Assembly (NCBI RefSeq): GCF_002532045.1
Contig: NZ_NWTG01000003.1
Span: 512,550-576,549, forward strand
Origin: Bradyrhizobium sp. C9
Lineage (GTDB): Bacteria > Pseudomonadota > Alphaproteobacteria > Rhizobiales > Xanthobacteraceae
DNA: 64,000 nucleotides
Direction of reading: 5' to 3'
Shown here: in pieces, positions 41,456 through 49,155 of the stretch
How the letters are laid out: each line of letters opens with the position of its first letter
How positions within the stretch are numbered: position 1 is the stretch's first letter
Translations under genes and position numbers: made by a program
The notes under the pieces: generated by a model
Databases searched by the model: none
Told to the model about the DNA's origin: nothing
Seen by the model: the letters and a program-made list of their open reading frames with translations, nothing else

Positions 41456-43030
41456 ATGGCTGGGCTGCGGCCGAATATCCCAATACGGCTCGGGACTGCA
41501 TTCAGGGAACAGCATTCGGGCGTTGAGCGTGATTCCGCCGTTCCATCGGTCGGAACAAGCTCGGAGGTTGAGCGCCTGCGCGGCGTCATTGCACGCCTGA
41601 TGCACACGGCCGCGCATGACCAGCTGACCGGTCTCCCGACGCGCAGCCTGCTGCTCGAACGGCTGGAGCTTGAACTGGCGCGCGAGGCCGATGACGGCGC
41701 GCGGATCGCGGTTCTGTTCGTCGATCTCGACAACTTCAAGCTCGTCAACGATTCGCTCGGCCATAGCAGCGGCGACGAGGTGTTGACCGAAATGGCCCGG
41801 CGCATCCTTGGCTGTCTCGGACCGGAAGATACGGCGAGCCGGTTCGGCGGCGACGAGATGGTGGTTCTCCATCCGCGTGCCTCGGACCGCTCCGGAGCGG
41901 ACCTCGGCAAGCGGATGCTTGCGGCGCTGGCGGAACCGATCCTGCTCTCCGGCAAGGAAGTCGTGGTATCGGCAAGCGTGGGGCTCGCGCACTGCAAGCC
42001 CGGTACGAAGGGCGCCGAACAATTGCTGCGCGAGGCCGACACCGCCCTTTATGCGGCAAAGGTCCGCGGCCGTGCGCGATTGGCCGAGTTCAACGACGAG
42101 CTGCATGCCCGCGCCGAGAAGCGCGTTCAAATCGAATCCGACTTGCGGGCGGCGCTGCGGGAATCGCAGCTGTTCGTCGAGTATCAGCCGCAGGTCCGCC
42201 TGAAGGATGGACGCGTCGTCGGCGTCGAGGCGCTGGTGCGCTGGCGGCATCCCGAGCGCGGCATCATCTCGCCCGCCGACTTCATCCCGGTCGCCGAGGA
42301 ATGCGGGCTCATCGTCAGGATCGGACGGCAAGTGCTGCAGGAATCCTGTCGCCAGCTTGCCGAGTGGGCAAGGCTGATGCCGGGCTGCCCGCTCGCCATG
42401 ACCGTGAACGTGTCGCCGCGCGAGATCGCGGAGCCGACCTTCATCCAGGAGCTCTGCCAGGTTCTTGCCGGCACCAATGTCGATCCGACCGCGCTGTGTC
42501 TCGAAATCACCGAAAGCGTCATGATGAGCGCCCCGGAAGAGGTGGTCCAGGTGCTCGATCAGATCCGGCAGCTCGGCGTGTTCGTCGCGATCGACGATTT
42601 TGGCACCGACCACTCATCGCTGTCGCGTCTGCGCGACATGCCGGCCGAAGTGTTGAAGATCGACCGCAGCTTCATCGACGGTCTCAGCAGCGAGCCCGGC
42701 GATACGGCGATCGTATCGTCGATCCTGAGCCTCGCCTACGCGATGGGCAAGCACACCATCGCCGAGGGCGTGGAGCGAGGTGAGCAGGCCGCAATGCTTC
42801 TCCGCATGGGTTGCGACGTTGCCCAGGGCTATTTCTTTTCGCGGCCGGTTGCCGCCGAACAGATCGCGCCGATGCTGACCAGGGCACTCTGGCATCCGAG
42901 CTCGGGACGCGCGCTGCACGCCGCGCAGCCCGTGGAAGGACCGGTGCGGCGCGGCCATCATTATTTCATCGACGAATTTCTTGATCACATCGGGGCTCCC
43001 ATGGGCACCAAGGCGACGGTCTCGCGATGA
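41456..43030 (+). CDS. GGDEF-EAL cyclic-di-GMP turnover protein
   Basis: The protein is about 524 residues. GGDEF domain: HDQLTGLPTRSLLLERLE, LFVDLDNFKLVNDSLGHSSGDEVL and the active-site loop RFGGDEMVV (GGDEM rather than GGDEF). EAL domain: VGVEALVRWRHPERG, NVSPRE, LEITESVM, AIDDFGTDHSSLSRL, LKIDRSFI, AEGVERGEQ and AQGYFFSRP. The metal and catalytic residues of the EAL domain are present, so phosphodiesterase activity is likely; cyclase activity is less certain. No sensor domain or membrane helix is seen. The start could be 41399 or 41456. It is coupled by ATGA to a seven-helix membrane protein, which may supply the sensory input. Confidence 0.87.
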   Translation: MAGLRPNIPIRLGTAFREQHSGVERDSAVPSVGTSSEVERLRGVIARLMHTAAHDQLTGLPTRSLLLERLELELAREADDGARIAVLFVDLDNFKLVNDSLGHSSGDEVLTEMARRILGCLGPEDTASRFGGDEMVVLHPRASDRSGADLGKRMLAALAEPILLSGKEVVVSASVGLAHCKPGTKGAEQLLREADTALYAAKVRGRARLAEFNDELHARAEKRVQIESDLRAALRESQLFVEYQPQVRLKDGRVVGVEALVRWRHPERGIISPADFIPVAEECGLIVRIGRQVLQESCRQLAEWARLMPGCPLAMTVNVSPREIAEPTFIQELCQVLAGTNVDPTALCLEITESVMMSAPEEVVQVLDQIRQLGVFVAIDDFGTDHSSLSRLRDMPAEVLKIDRSFIDGLSSEPGDTAIVSSILSLAYAMGKHTIAEGVERGEQAAMLLRMGCDVAQGYFFSRPVAAEQIAPMLTRALWHPSSGRALHAAQPVEGPVRRGHHYFIDEFLDHIGAPMGTKATVSR

Positions 43031-43863
43031 TGTATCTCGTCATCGGTCTCAGCAATCTGGCGATCGGGCTGGCTTACGCGGGCCTCGGGCTATTGTCGGC
43101 CTGGGAAACGGTCAGCCTGCATCGTTACCGCGGCTGGTCCCGCTTCGGGATCGGGTTTTCGATGATGGCTGCAAGCTGCGGCCCGCATCATCTGGTGCAC
43201 GGCTTCCAGGTGCTGCAGGGCGAAAGCGTGTCCTGGTCGATGCTCGCCGTCACCCTGCTCGGGCTGCCGGCAGGTTTGACATTTGTGTACCTGCGGTTCG
43301 AGACGATATTGGGTGGCCAGGGCGAGCGATTGATCGCGCTCTCGCCGCATCGCGCGGTGTTACTGGTCGGCGGCTTCGCCATCACGGCAGGCTGGCTGGC
43401 GGCCTGGGCGATGGCCCAGCCCGGCGCAAACGTCCCGTTCCTTTGCACGTCGGCCGAACTTGCCGCGCGCGTGGCGACTCCGGGCAACTGGATCGATGTT
43501 GCCTCGACCACGTTCTACGCCAATGTGTTCGTCACTGTGACCTACGGCCTGGTCGGCTGGTACCTGGCTGACCATCAGGTGCGCCGCTATCTAGCGACCG
43601 GCGTCTGGTCGCTGTCGGGGGCCGCATTGGCGGGCGTCTTCTTCTCCTGCGCGCTGATCCATCTCATTGACGCGACGACGCACGGCAGCGGGTCGATGCT
43701 CGTCTTCGACCTGATCGGCATTCCCGCCTCGGTCTATTTCCTCTGGGTTGTCGAGCAGCTGCACAGCGACTCCGTGCTGGACTGGAATCGGCGTCCGTTG
43801 GTCGGCGCCGCGGCCGCCCCGGCGCGGCCCTCACCCTGGAGCGGCAGGAACCTGCAGCACTGA
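43027..43863 (+). CDS. Seven-helix membrane protein coupled to the GGDEF-EAL gene
   Basis: The 278-residue integral membrane protein has about seven hydrophobic segments (LAIGLAYAGLGLLSAW; FGIGFSMMAASCG; MLAVTLLGLPAGLTFVYL; VLLVGGFAITAGWLAAWAM; FYANVFVTVTYGLVGWYL; GVWSLSGAALAGVFFSCALI; LVFDLIGIPASVYFLWVV). It has clustered histidines (GPHHLVHGF and IHLIDATTHG) that could bind a metal or heme, as in MHYT-type sensors, but it lacks the MHYT motif itself. It starts inside the stop codon of the GGDEF-EAL gene. A role as its sensory partner is inference from coupling. Confidence 0.75.
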   Translation: MMYLVIGLSNLAIGLAYAGLGLLSAWETVSLHRYRGWSRFGIGFSMMAASCGPHHLVHGFQVLQGESVSWSMLAVTLLGLPAGLTFVYLRFETILGGQGERLIALSPHRAVLLVGGFAITAGWLAAWAMAQPGANVPFLCTSAELAARVATPGNWIDVASTTFYANVFVTVTYGLVGWYLADHQVRRYLATGVWSLSGAALAGVFFSCALIHLIDATTHGSGSMLVFDLIGIPASVYFLWVVEQLHSDSVLDWNRRPLVGAAAAPARPSPWSGRNLQH

Positions 43864-44006
43864 ATCATCGCCGCGAGGATGCGATCGGCATCGGGCTTTC
43901 GCTGCGCCCTCAACTGATGGGGAGGGCGGAACGAGATGCAAAGCTCGTACAAGGAGTGTCGCGAGAACGCGGATGTGTGACTCACAGATCGTGCAACACA
44001 CTCGGT
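43864..44006. other. Intergenic stretch, nothing recognised
   Basis: This lies between the membrane-protein gene and the inverted repeat at 44007-44127. The short frames here are not supported. Together with the repeat and the bases up to the tRNA it forms a 415-base gene-free stretch. Confidence 0.4.
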
Positions 44007-44127
44007 GTCGTCCTGGCGAAAGCCAGGACCCATTACCCCACATCTCAATTGTTGCGCGACGCCGGGGCCACGATCCGGTTCATCACTAAATGCGGTGGTT
44101 ATGGGTCTTGGCTTTCGCCAGGACGAC
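44007..44127. repeat. Inverted repeat element with 27-base arms
   Basis: The left arm at 44007-44033 begins GTCGTCCTGGCGAAAGCCAG; the right arm at 44101-44127 is its complement in 26 of 27 positions. The arms also contain CCTGGCGAAAGCCAGG, itself a small hairpin. Middle bases include GTTGCGCGACGCCGGGGCCAC. This is a Bradyrhizobium-type scattered palindromic repeat. It could fold into one large hairpin; no mobility function is present. Confidence 0.75.
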
Positions 44128-44278
44128 GACGTGGAGTCGGACAAGCGTCAGCAGGTTGAATCAGAAGCCCGCCGTCACGGCGAAGCGTGGCTCGCCGAGC
44201 CGCAGCTCGCGGCCACAGGCCCGCCTGCGCCCATTGGGCCTCGGCGCCGCATCCTTCTCTCGCTGCGCGAACGAAGGA

Positions 44279-44353
44279 TGGTGGGTGCGACAGGGATCGA
44301 ACCTGTGACCCCTACCATGTCAAGGTAGTGCTCTCCCGCTGAGCTACGCACCC
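44279..44353 (-). tRNA. tRNA-Val (GAC anticodon)
   Basis: On the minus strand GGGTGCG pairs with CGCACCC in the acceptor stem. The D arm is AGCTCAGCGGGAGAGC, the anticodon arm CTACC-TTGACAT-GGTAG (anticodon GAC, reading GUC/GUU valine codons) and the T arm has GGTTCGATCC. Discriminator A is followed by an encoded CCA. It lies beside cpdR, as in related genomes. Confidence 0.98.
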
Positions 44354-44432
44354 AAAGCCGTGTTTGGATCGGGTCCCTATAACGGACACCGGCGGGGCAG
44401 GCAAGGATACAAAGCGAAGGTTTTTTGGCGAA

Positions 44433-44792
44433 TCAGGCCGCCAGCAACTTATTCACTTCGCTAACCAATTCCCTGAGGTGCACGGGCTTGGCCAGCACCT
44501 TGGCGTTTTTCGGCGCCTCCGAATCGGAATTGAGGGCCACCGCGGCAAAGCCGGTGATGAACATGATCTTGATATCGGGATCGAGTTCCGAGGCACGGCG
44601 TGCCAGCTCGATGCCGTCCATCTCAGGCATCACGATGTCGGTGAGCAGCATTTCGAACGGCTCCTCACGCAGCCGCTGGTAGGCCGACATGCCGTTGTCG
44701 TGCGGCGAGACCTTGAAACCGGCGTTTTCCAGCGCCTTGACCAGAAAGCGGCGCATATCGGTGTCGTCTTCGGCGAGAAGAATTTTCGGCAT
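44433..44792 (-). CDS. cpdR: CpdR-type single-domain response regulator
   Basis: The 119-residue receiver protein begins MPKILLAEDDTDMRRFLVKALENAG. The acidic pair D9/D10, phospho-acceptor D52 in LLTDIVMPEMDG, and Lys in AKPVHLRE are all present; no output domain. The sequence around GIELARRASELDPDIKIMFITGFAAVAL is that of CpdR, which in Caulobacter delivers ClpXP to its substrates during the cell cycle when unphosphorylated. Neighbours (tRNA-Val, formylglutamate amidohydrolase, hisN-like) match the conserved order. ATG 44792; a much longer frame upstream is spurious. Confidence 0.93.
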   Translation of the reverse strand: MPKILLAEDDTDMRRFLVKALENAGFKVSPHDNGMSAYQRLREEPFEMLLTDIVMPEMDGIELARRASELDPDIKIMFITGFAAVALNSDSEAPKNAKVLAKPVHLRELVSEVNKLLAA

Positions 44793-45097
44793 GGCAGGGA
44801 TCGTCGAATCCGGCTTGAGGAGCAGTCCGAACAGTAAGCCCGACAGACGGTAAATTTCGGGTGAAATTTGCGTCAAGCCAGCGGCAAATGCGCGCCAGTC
44901 ACTTGTGGACCGAACCACGCATCGAATCAACCTTGTACGGGCTTTTCCGCCTTTAAGACGCGTTCCAGGCGGCGGCACACTCTTTTCACTTGGCAGAATG
45001 ATCGCGATTACCGACAATGCCCGCCCATAAATCTCCGCTTTTCCGGCAGAATCAGTTCTTGCGGGGCGAGGCGGACGCAAGGGACGGCGCCAAGGGA

Positions 45098-45985
45098 ATG
45101 ACCGAATTTGCTGGCGAGTTGTCGCCCCCGTTCGAGATCGTTGAGCCGCAAGCCTGGCGCGCGCCGATCATCTTCAATTCCCCGCATTCGGGCTCGGTGT
45201 ACCCGGCCGAATTCCTCGAGGCGTCGCGAATCGACGTGGCCTCGCTGCGCCGCTCCGAAGACTCCTTCATGGACGAGTTGATCGCAGGCGTGAGCGATCG
45301 CGGCTTTCCGATCATCCGGGTCAACTTCCCGCGTTCCTATGTCGACGTGAACCGCGAGCCCTACGAGCTCGACCCGCGGATGTTCACCGGGCGGCTGCCG
45401 AGCTTCGCCAACACGCGCTCGATGCGGGTGGCCGGCGGCCTCGGCACCATCCCGCGCGTGGTCGGCGACGGGCAGGAAATCTACCGCGAGCGGCTCGACG
45501 TCGACGAGGCGCTGCGGCGAATCGAGGTGCTCTACAAGCCCTATCACCGCGCGCTGCGCCGGCTGATCAACAAGGCGCACCAGGCGTTCGGTACCGTGAT
45601 TTTGGTCGATTGCCATTCGATGCCGTCGGTCGGGGTATCGCGCGACGAGCCGCGCCGGCCCGACGTCGTGATCGGCGACCGCTACGGCACGAGCTGCGCG
45701 CCGCTGCTGCCCGACCTGGTCGAGGAGATCATGAGCTTGCTCGGCTATTCGGTCGGCCGCAACAAGCCGTATGCCGGCGGCTTCATCACCGAGCATTACG
45801 GCAATCCGGCAAGCGGCCTGCACACCGTGCAGATCGAGCTCAACCGCGCGGTCTATATGGATGAGCGCCAACGCGAGCGCGCACCGCGCTTCGCCCAGGT
45901 GGCGGCCGACTTCGCGACGCTTGCTGATGCGCTCGCGAAGATTCCGTTCGGGGATCTCGGCCCGTTCCAGGCGGCAGCGGAGTAA
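45098..45985 (+). CDS. N-formylglutamate amidohydrolase
   Basis: The roughly 295-residue hydrolase has APIIFNSPHSGSVYP, SRRSEDSFMDEL-like LRRSEDSFMDELI, INFPRSYVDVNREPYELDP and VDCHSMPSVG, with the His/Asp metal ligands of the FGase family, then EHYGNPASGLHTVQIELNRAVYMDE. It removes formate from N-formylglutamate in histidine breakdown or works on other formylated amino acids. An upstream start at 45017 adds 27 residues; ATG 45098 fits the usual N-terminus better but neither has an ideal Shine-Dalgarno. It is divergent from cpdR. Confidence 0.9.
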   Translation: MTEFAGELSPPFEIVEPQAWRAPIIFNSPHSGSVYPAEFLEASRIDVASLRRSEDSFMDELIAGVSDRGFPIIRVNFPRSYVDVNREPYELDPRMFTGRLPSFANTRSMRVAGGLGTIPRVVGDGQEIYRERLDVDEALRRIEVLYKPYHRALRRLINKAHQAFGTVILVDCHSMPSVGVSRDEPRRPDVVIGDRYGTSCAPLLPDLVEEIMSLLGYSVGRNKPYAGGFITEHYGNPASGLHTVQIELNRAVYMDERQRERAPRFAQVAADFATLADALAKIPFGDLGPFQAAAE

Positions 45986-46097
45986 ATCCTTCGTCGGCAT
46001 CGTGACGCCGATGAAGCCATGAACCAGGAATTCAGATTGGCGGTGAGACAAGCGCCGAATTGGATTCTCAGTTCATTCGCGGAAAGACGGCTCCAAG

Positions 46098-46187
46098 AAA
46101 AAAGGGCCGCTTGAATGAACAAGCGGCCCAAGTCTAGGGAGGAAACGCCCAAGGAGGGCAGCGATAGCGCGAGGCGCTACCGCACCG
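46098..46187 (-). ncRNA. suhB-type (cuckoo/alpha-r14-like) small RNA with CCUCC loops
   Basis: On the minus strand a 9-bp hairpin (46183-46161, loop CCTCG) is followed by GCCC-TCCTT-GGGC and a segment GTTTCCTCCCTAGAC with an exposed CCTCCC. Then comes a perfect 10-bp terminator stem (GGGCCGCTTG with 6-base loop, 46129-46104) ending in six T. Multiple CCTCC loops that mimic anti-Shine-Dalgarno and a strong terminator match the suhB RNA motif, found next to inositol-monophosphatase genes in Rhizobiales, as here. A -10 (CATATT, 46197-46192) and -35 (CTTGCG, 46221-46216) with 18-base spacing fit a start near 46187. Confidence 0.8.
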
Positions 46188-46191
46188 CAAC

Positions 46192-46221
46192 AATATGCGA
46201 CCGCGCTGCACAAAACGCAAG
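46192..46221 (-). promoter_or_regulatory. Promoter of the suhB-type sRNA
   Basis: On the minus strand a -35-like CTTGCG (46221-46216) and -10-like CATATT (46197-46192) are separated by 18 bases and lie directly upstream of the first stem. It resembles the alphaproteobacterial vegetative pattern CTTGAC-N17-CTATAT. The start is predicted near 46187. Confidence 0.55.
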
Positions 46222-46492
46222 AACTTTCGAAACATTTCTTGGGTAATGTTGGTAAGTCTGGCGAAACTGCAACATGGCCAGTGCGCCAAATTAAGATATT
46301 GAATATCAATATCTTACGCGATAAATCGAGATCGGACGGCGTTCAGCGCATAGCTTGTATACCAGAACTCGCAACTTCGTGATCCGCCCCGAAGCCAGGG
46401 AGACTTTCGAATCGAAGCCAAATCGAAAGTCCGGAACCGCGCCATAGGCTGGGATAACACTCCGTTAATCGTGCGCGCCGCATCGGATTGAG

Positions 46493-46559
46493 CTAGAGCG
46501 TTTTCGAGCGAAGTGGATACCGGTTCGCGTGAGGAAAACGCGTCAAACTAAGAATCTAG
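46493..46559. repeat. 67-base repeat bounded by CTAG, copy 1
   Basis: It starts CTAGAGCGTTTTCGAGCG and ends with GAATCTAG. The copy at 50891-50958, in the opposite orientation, shares nearly the whole sequence (about 60 of 67 positions by eye). This element is widely scattered in Rhizobiales. It contains CGAGCGAAGTGG and GAAAACGCG stretches that can fold. Its function is unknown. Confidence 0.8.
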
Positions 46560-46598
46560 AGCCCCGTTCCGATTTCATCGGAACGGAAAAGGCTCTAG
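46557..46598. repeat. Hairpin adjoining the CTAG repeat
   Basis: TAGAGCC and GGCTCTA frame an inner hairpin GTTCCGAT-TTC-ATCGGAAC at 46566-46584. It starts within the repeat's last bases, so the two may form one compound element. The stretch lies 50 bases ahead of the hisN-like start and may influence its expression. Confidence 0.6.
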
Positions 46599-46651
46599 GC
46601 AAGAACGCATCCAGTTTCTAACGCGTCGTTTGCGCATTTCAGGGACATGCC

Positions 46652-47431
46652 GTGACGGTCATCGACTTTACCGCCTTCATCGGCCGCCTCGCGACCGCAT
46701 CCGGCGAAACCATCCTGCCCTTCTTCCGCACCTCGCTCTCGGTCGACAACAAGAGCTCAAGCGACTTCGATCCGGTCACGGAAGCCGACCGGGCCGCGGA
46801 AGCCGTGATGCGGCGGCTGATCAAGGCGAACTTCCCCCAGCATGGCATCGTCGGCGAGGAGTTCGGCAACGAGCGGGAAGACGCCGATTATGTCTGGGTG
46901 CTCGACCCGATCGACGGCACGAAGTCCTTCATCGCCGGCTTTCCGATCTGGGGCACGCTGATCGCGCTGCTGCATAAAGGTACGCCGGTATTCGGCATGA
47001 TGCATCAGCCCTATATCGGCGAGCGCTTCTCCGGCGACAACGGCTCGGCGAACTACGCCGGGCCGTCGGGCGAGCGGCGGCTCTCGGTGCGGCGCTGCGC
47101 CTCGCTGAAGGAGGCGACCGTCTTCACCACGAGCCCGCTGCTGATGAATCCGGATGACCGCGCCCGCTTCGGCCGCGTCGAGCATGCGGCGCGGCTGTCG
47201 CGCTACGGCGGCGACTGCTACTCCTACTGCATGCTCGCGGCCGGCCATCTCGACCTCGTGGTCGAGACCGAACTGAAACCCTACGACATTGCCGGGCTGA
47301 TCCCGATCGTCACCGGCGCCGGCGGCGTCGTCACCACCTGGGACGGCAAGCCGGCGCAAGGCGGCGGCCGCATCATCGCAGCCGGCGATCCGCGCGTGCA
47401 CGAAGCCGCGATGAAGCTGCTCAACGCCTGA
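46652..47431 (+). CDS. hisN: Inositol monophosphatase family protein, histidinol-phosphatase (HisN)-like
   Basis: The 259-residue phosphatase has GEEFG (metal Glu), DPIDGTKSFI (DPxDGT with metal Asp/Thr), GGDCYSY and the late motif KPYDIAGLIPIVTGAGG (YDIA in place of WDxA, as in HisN types). These features favour the alphaproteobacterial HisN branch, which removes phosphate from histidinol phosphate, over SuhB; the distinction needs alignment. The start is GTG 46652; an ATG 46647 is in another frame. It lies after the suhB-type sRNA, which is how that RNA got its name. Confidence 0.85.
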   Translation: MTVIDFTAFIGRLATASGETILPFFRTSLSVDNKSSSDFDPVTEADRAAEAVMRRLIKANFPQHGIVGEEFGNEREDADYVWVLDPIDGTKSFIAGFPIWGTLIALLHKGTPVFGMMHQPYIGERFSGDNGSANYAGPSGERRLSVRRCASLKEATVFTTSPLLMNPDDRARFGRVEHAARLSRYGGDCYSYCMLAAGHLDLVVETELKPYDIAGLIPIVTGAGGVVTTWDGKPAQGGGRIIAAGDPRVHEAAMKLLNA

Positions 47432-47518
47432 ACTTTGCTCCGCCTGATTTCTTGAGTTGCCGGGCGACTGATCTGCGCCCATCCTGACGGCAACGAGAAA
47501 AGTCAGAGATCGGCGCAC

Positions 47519-48487
47519 ATGACGACTTGCGGCAGGCTGCTGGCAGCCATTCTCCTGCTTCTCGCGCCCGTCGCCGCCAGCGCTCAGGAGTTCCCGGCCA
47601 AGCCGATCCGGCTGATCGTGCCGTTCCCGCCCGGCGGGCCGAACGACATCATCGCGCGGGTGATCGGGCAGAAGATCTCGGAACTGGTGAGGCAGCCGAT
47701 CGTCGTCGACAACCGCGCCGGCCAAGGCGGCGTGCTCGGCACCGATGCGGTCGCGAAGGCCGCACCTGACGGCTACACGGTTGCGATCGCCAGCGCCGGC
47801 GCGCTGGCGATCAGCCCGAGCATGGAGAAGGTCGCCTACGACACGCTGAAGGATCTTGCGCTGGTGACGCTGGTCGCGACCGTGCCGGAGATGCTGGTTG
47901 TCGCCACCGACGTGCCAGCAAAGAACATGAGCGAGTTGGTCGCGCTCGCCAAGGCGCAGCCGGGCAAGCTCAACTTCGCCTCCTCCGGCCCCGGCAGCCT
48001 GCCGCATCTGGCCTGCGAATTGTTCAAGCTGACGGCGAAGATCGACATCGTGCATGTGCCCTATCGCGGCGCAGCGCCGGCGGTGAACGATCTCCTGGGC
48101 CAGCAGGTGCAGATGACCTTCCTCGACCTGCCAGTGATCCTGCCGCAGATCAAGGCGGGCACGCTGCGGCCAATCGTGCTCGGCGGCCGCGAGCGCGCCC
48201 CGACCGCACCCGACGTACCGACCACGGCGGAAGCCGGCATGCCCGACCTGATCGTCGAGAACTGGTACGGCATGGTCGCGCCCGCCGGAACGCCGCCGGC
48301 AATCGTCACCAAACTGAACAAGATCACCACCGACGCGATGGCTGATCCGACGGTCAAAGCAAAACTCGCCGAGCAAGGCCTGACACTGGCGGGTGATACG
48401 CCGGAACATTTCCGCGACTTCATCGCCGCCGACATCAAGCGGTGGGCGAAGGTGATCGAGGACGCCGGCGTGGTGACGGCGAAGTAG
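47519..48487 (+). CDS. Bug/TctC-family tripartite tricarboxylate transporter substrate-binding protein
   Basis: The 322-residue exported protein has a signal (CGRLLAAILLLLAPVAASAQEFP) and Bug features: KPIRLIVPFPPGGPNDIIARVIGQKI, VDNRAGQGGVLGTDAVAKAAPDGYT, LNFASSGPGSLPHLACELFK, VHVPYRGAAPAVNDLLGQQVQ. No TctA/TctB membrane genes are nearby, so it is an orphan binding protein, which is common in this family. The ligand is unknown (often a small carboxylate). Confidence 0.9.
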   Translation: MTTCGRLLAAILLLLAPVAASAQEFPAKPIRLIVPFPPGGPNDIIARVIGQKISELVRQPIVVDNRAGQGGVLGTDAVAKAAPDGYTVAIASAGALAISPSMEKVAYDTLKDLALVTLVATVPEMLVVATDVPAKNMSELVALAKAQPGKLNFASSGPGSLPHLACELFKLTAKIDIVHVPYRGAAPAVNDLLGQQVQMTFLDLPVILPQIKAGTLRPIVLGGRERAPTAPDVPTTAEAGMPDLIVENWYGMVAPAGTPPAIVTKLNKITTDAMADPTVKAKLAEQGLTLAGDTPEHFRDFIAADIKRWAKVIEDAGVVTAK

Positions 48488-48489
48488 GA

Positions 48490-49136
48490 TTAGTAGTCGA
48501 GCCGGCCGCGCAGTTCCTCGAAGGGAATCATGACGTGCTTACGAAACGGCAGGCGCTGCTGCAGCCGCTGATACCAACGCTCGACCGCCGGCAGCGCTGG
48601 CGCGCGATCTCGAGCCCGAAATAGCGATAGAGCGAAGTTCCTGCGGTGATGTCGGCGAGCGACAGCGTCTCGCCGAGCAGGAACGGCGTGGCTTCGAGGA
48701 GCTGCTCGAGTTTCGCAAAGTGCTGCTCGCAACGGGCGAGCGCCCTGTGAATCGCCGGCTGGTCGCGCTGGCTCTCCGGTGTACGGAAAAATCCCCAGAA
48801 CACGCCGCCGAGAAAATCCGGCTGCAGCGCGGTTTGCGACCAGTCCATCCAGCCATCGACCCGCGCCCGGATGACAGGATCGTCGGACCAGAAGCGGCCG
48901 TCGCCGTGGCGCGCGGCGAGGTAGCGCAGGATGGCGTGGGATTCCCAGACGGTCGCGTCATCATCCCTGACGACAGGCACGCGGCCATGCGGGTTCATCG
49001 CGAGGAACGCGGGCGCATCGAGCCCGCCGAACGCGCCGCCGGCATCGATGTGCTCGTGCGCCAGATCGAGTTCGCCGATCAGCCACATCACCTTCTGCAC
49101 GTTGAACGAACTGCGCCGTCCCCAGACCTTGAGCAT
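48490..49136 (-). pseudogene. Glutathione S-transferase, frameshifted near 48600
   Basis: The reading frame from ATG 49136 (MLKVWGRRSSFNVQKVMWLIGELDLAHEHIDAGG; MNPHGRVPVVRDDDATVWESHAILRYLAARHG) runs through a complete GST N-domain and most of the C-domain to YRYFGLEIAR. The end of the protein (ALPAVERWYQRLQQRLPFRKHVMIPFEELRGRL) then continues in another frame down to 48490. A single missing C in the minus-strand run GCGCGCCAGCGC (48599-48602) explains it; adding one base gives a continuous protein of about 215 residues. It is either a recent mutation or a sequencing error. Confidence 0.85.
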
Positions 49137-49155
49137 CGCACTCTCCTCGGCTTCG

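Noticed and set aside
44007..44127. Insertion sequence or CRISPR at the inverted repeat near tRNA-Val
   Set aside because: There is no transposase, no target duplication I could see and no repeat-spacer pattern.
46098..46187. Riboswitch or leader for the downstream hisN-like gene on the plus strand
   Set aside because: The T run and promoter are only consistent with transcription from the minus strand, and the gene begins about 460 bases away.
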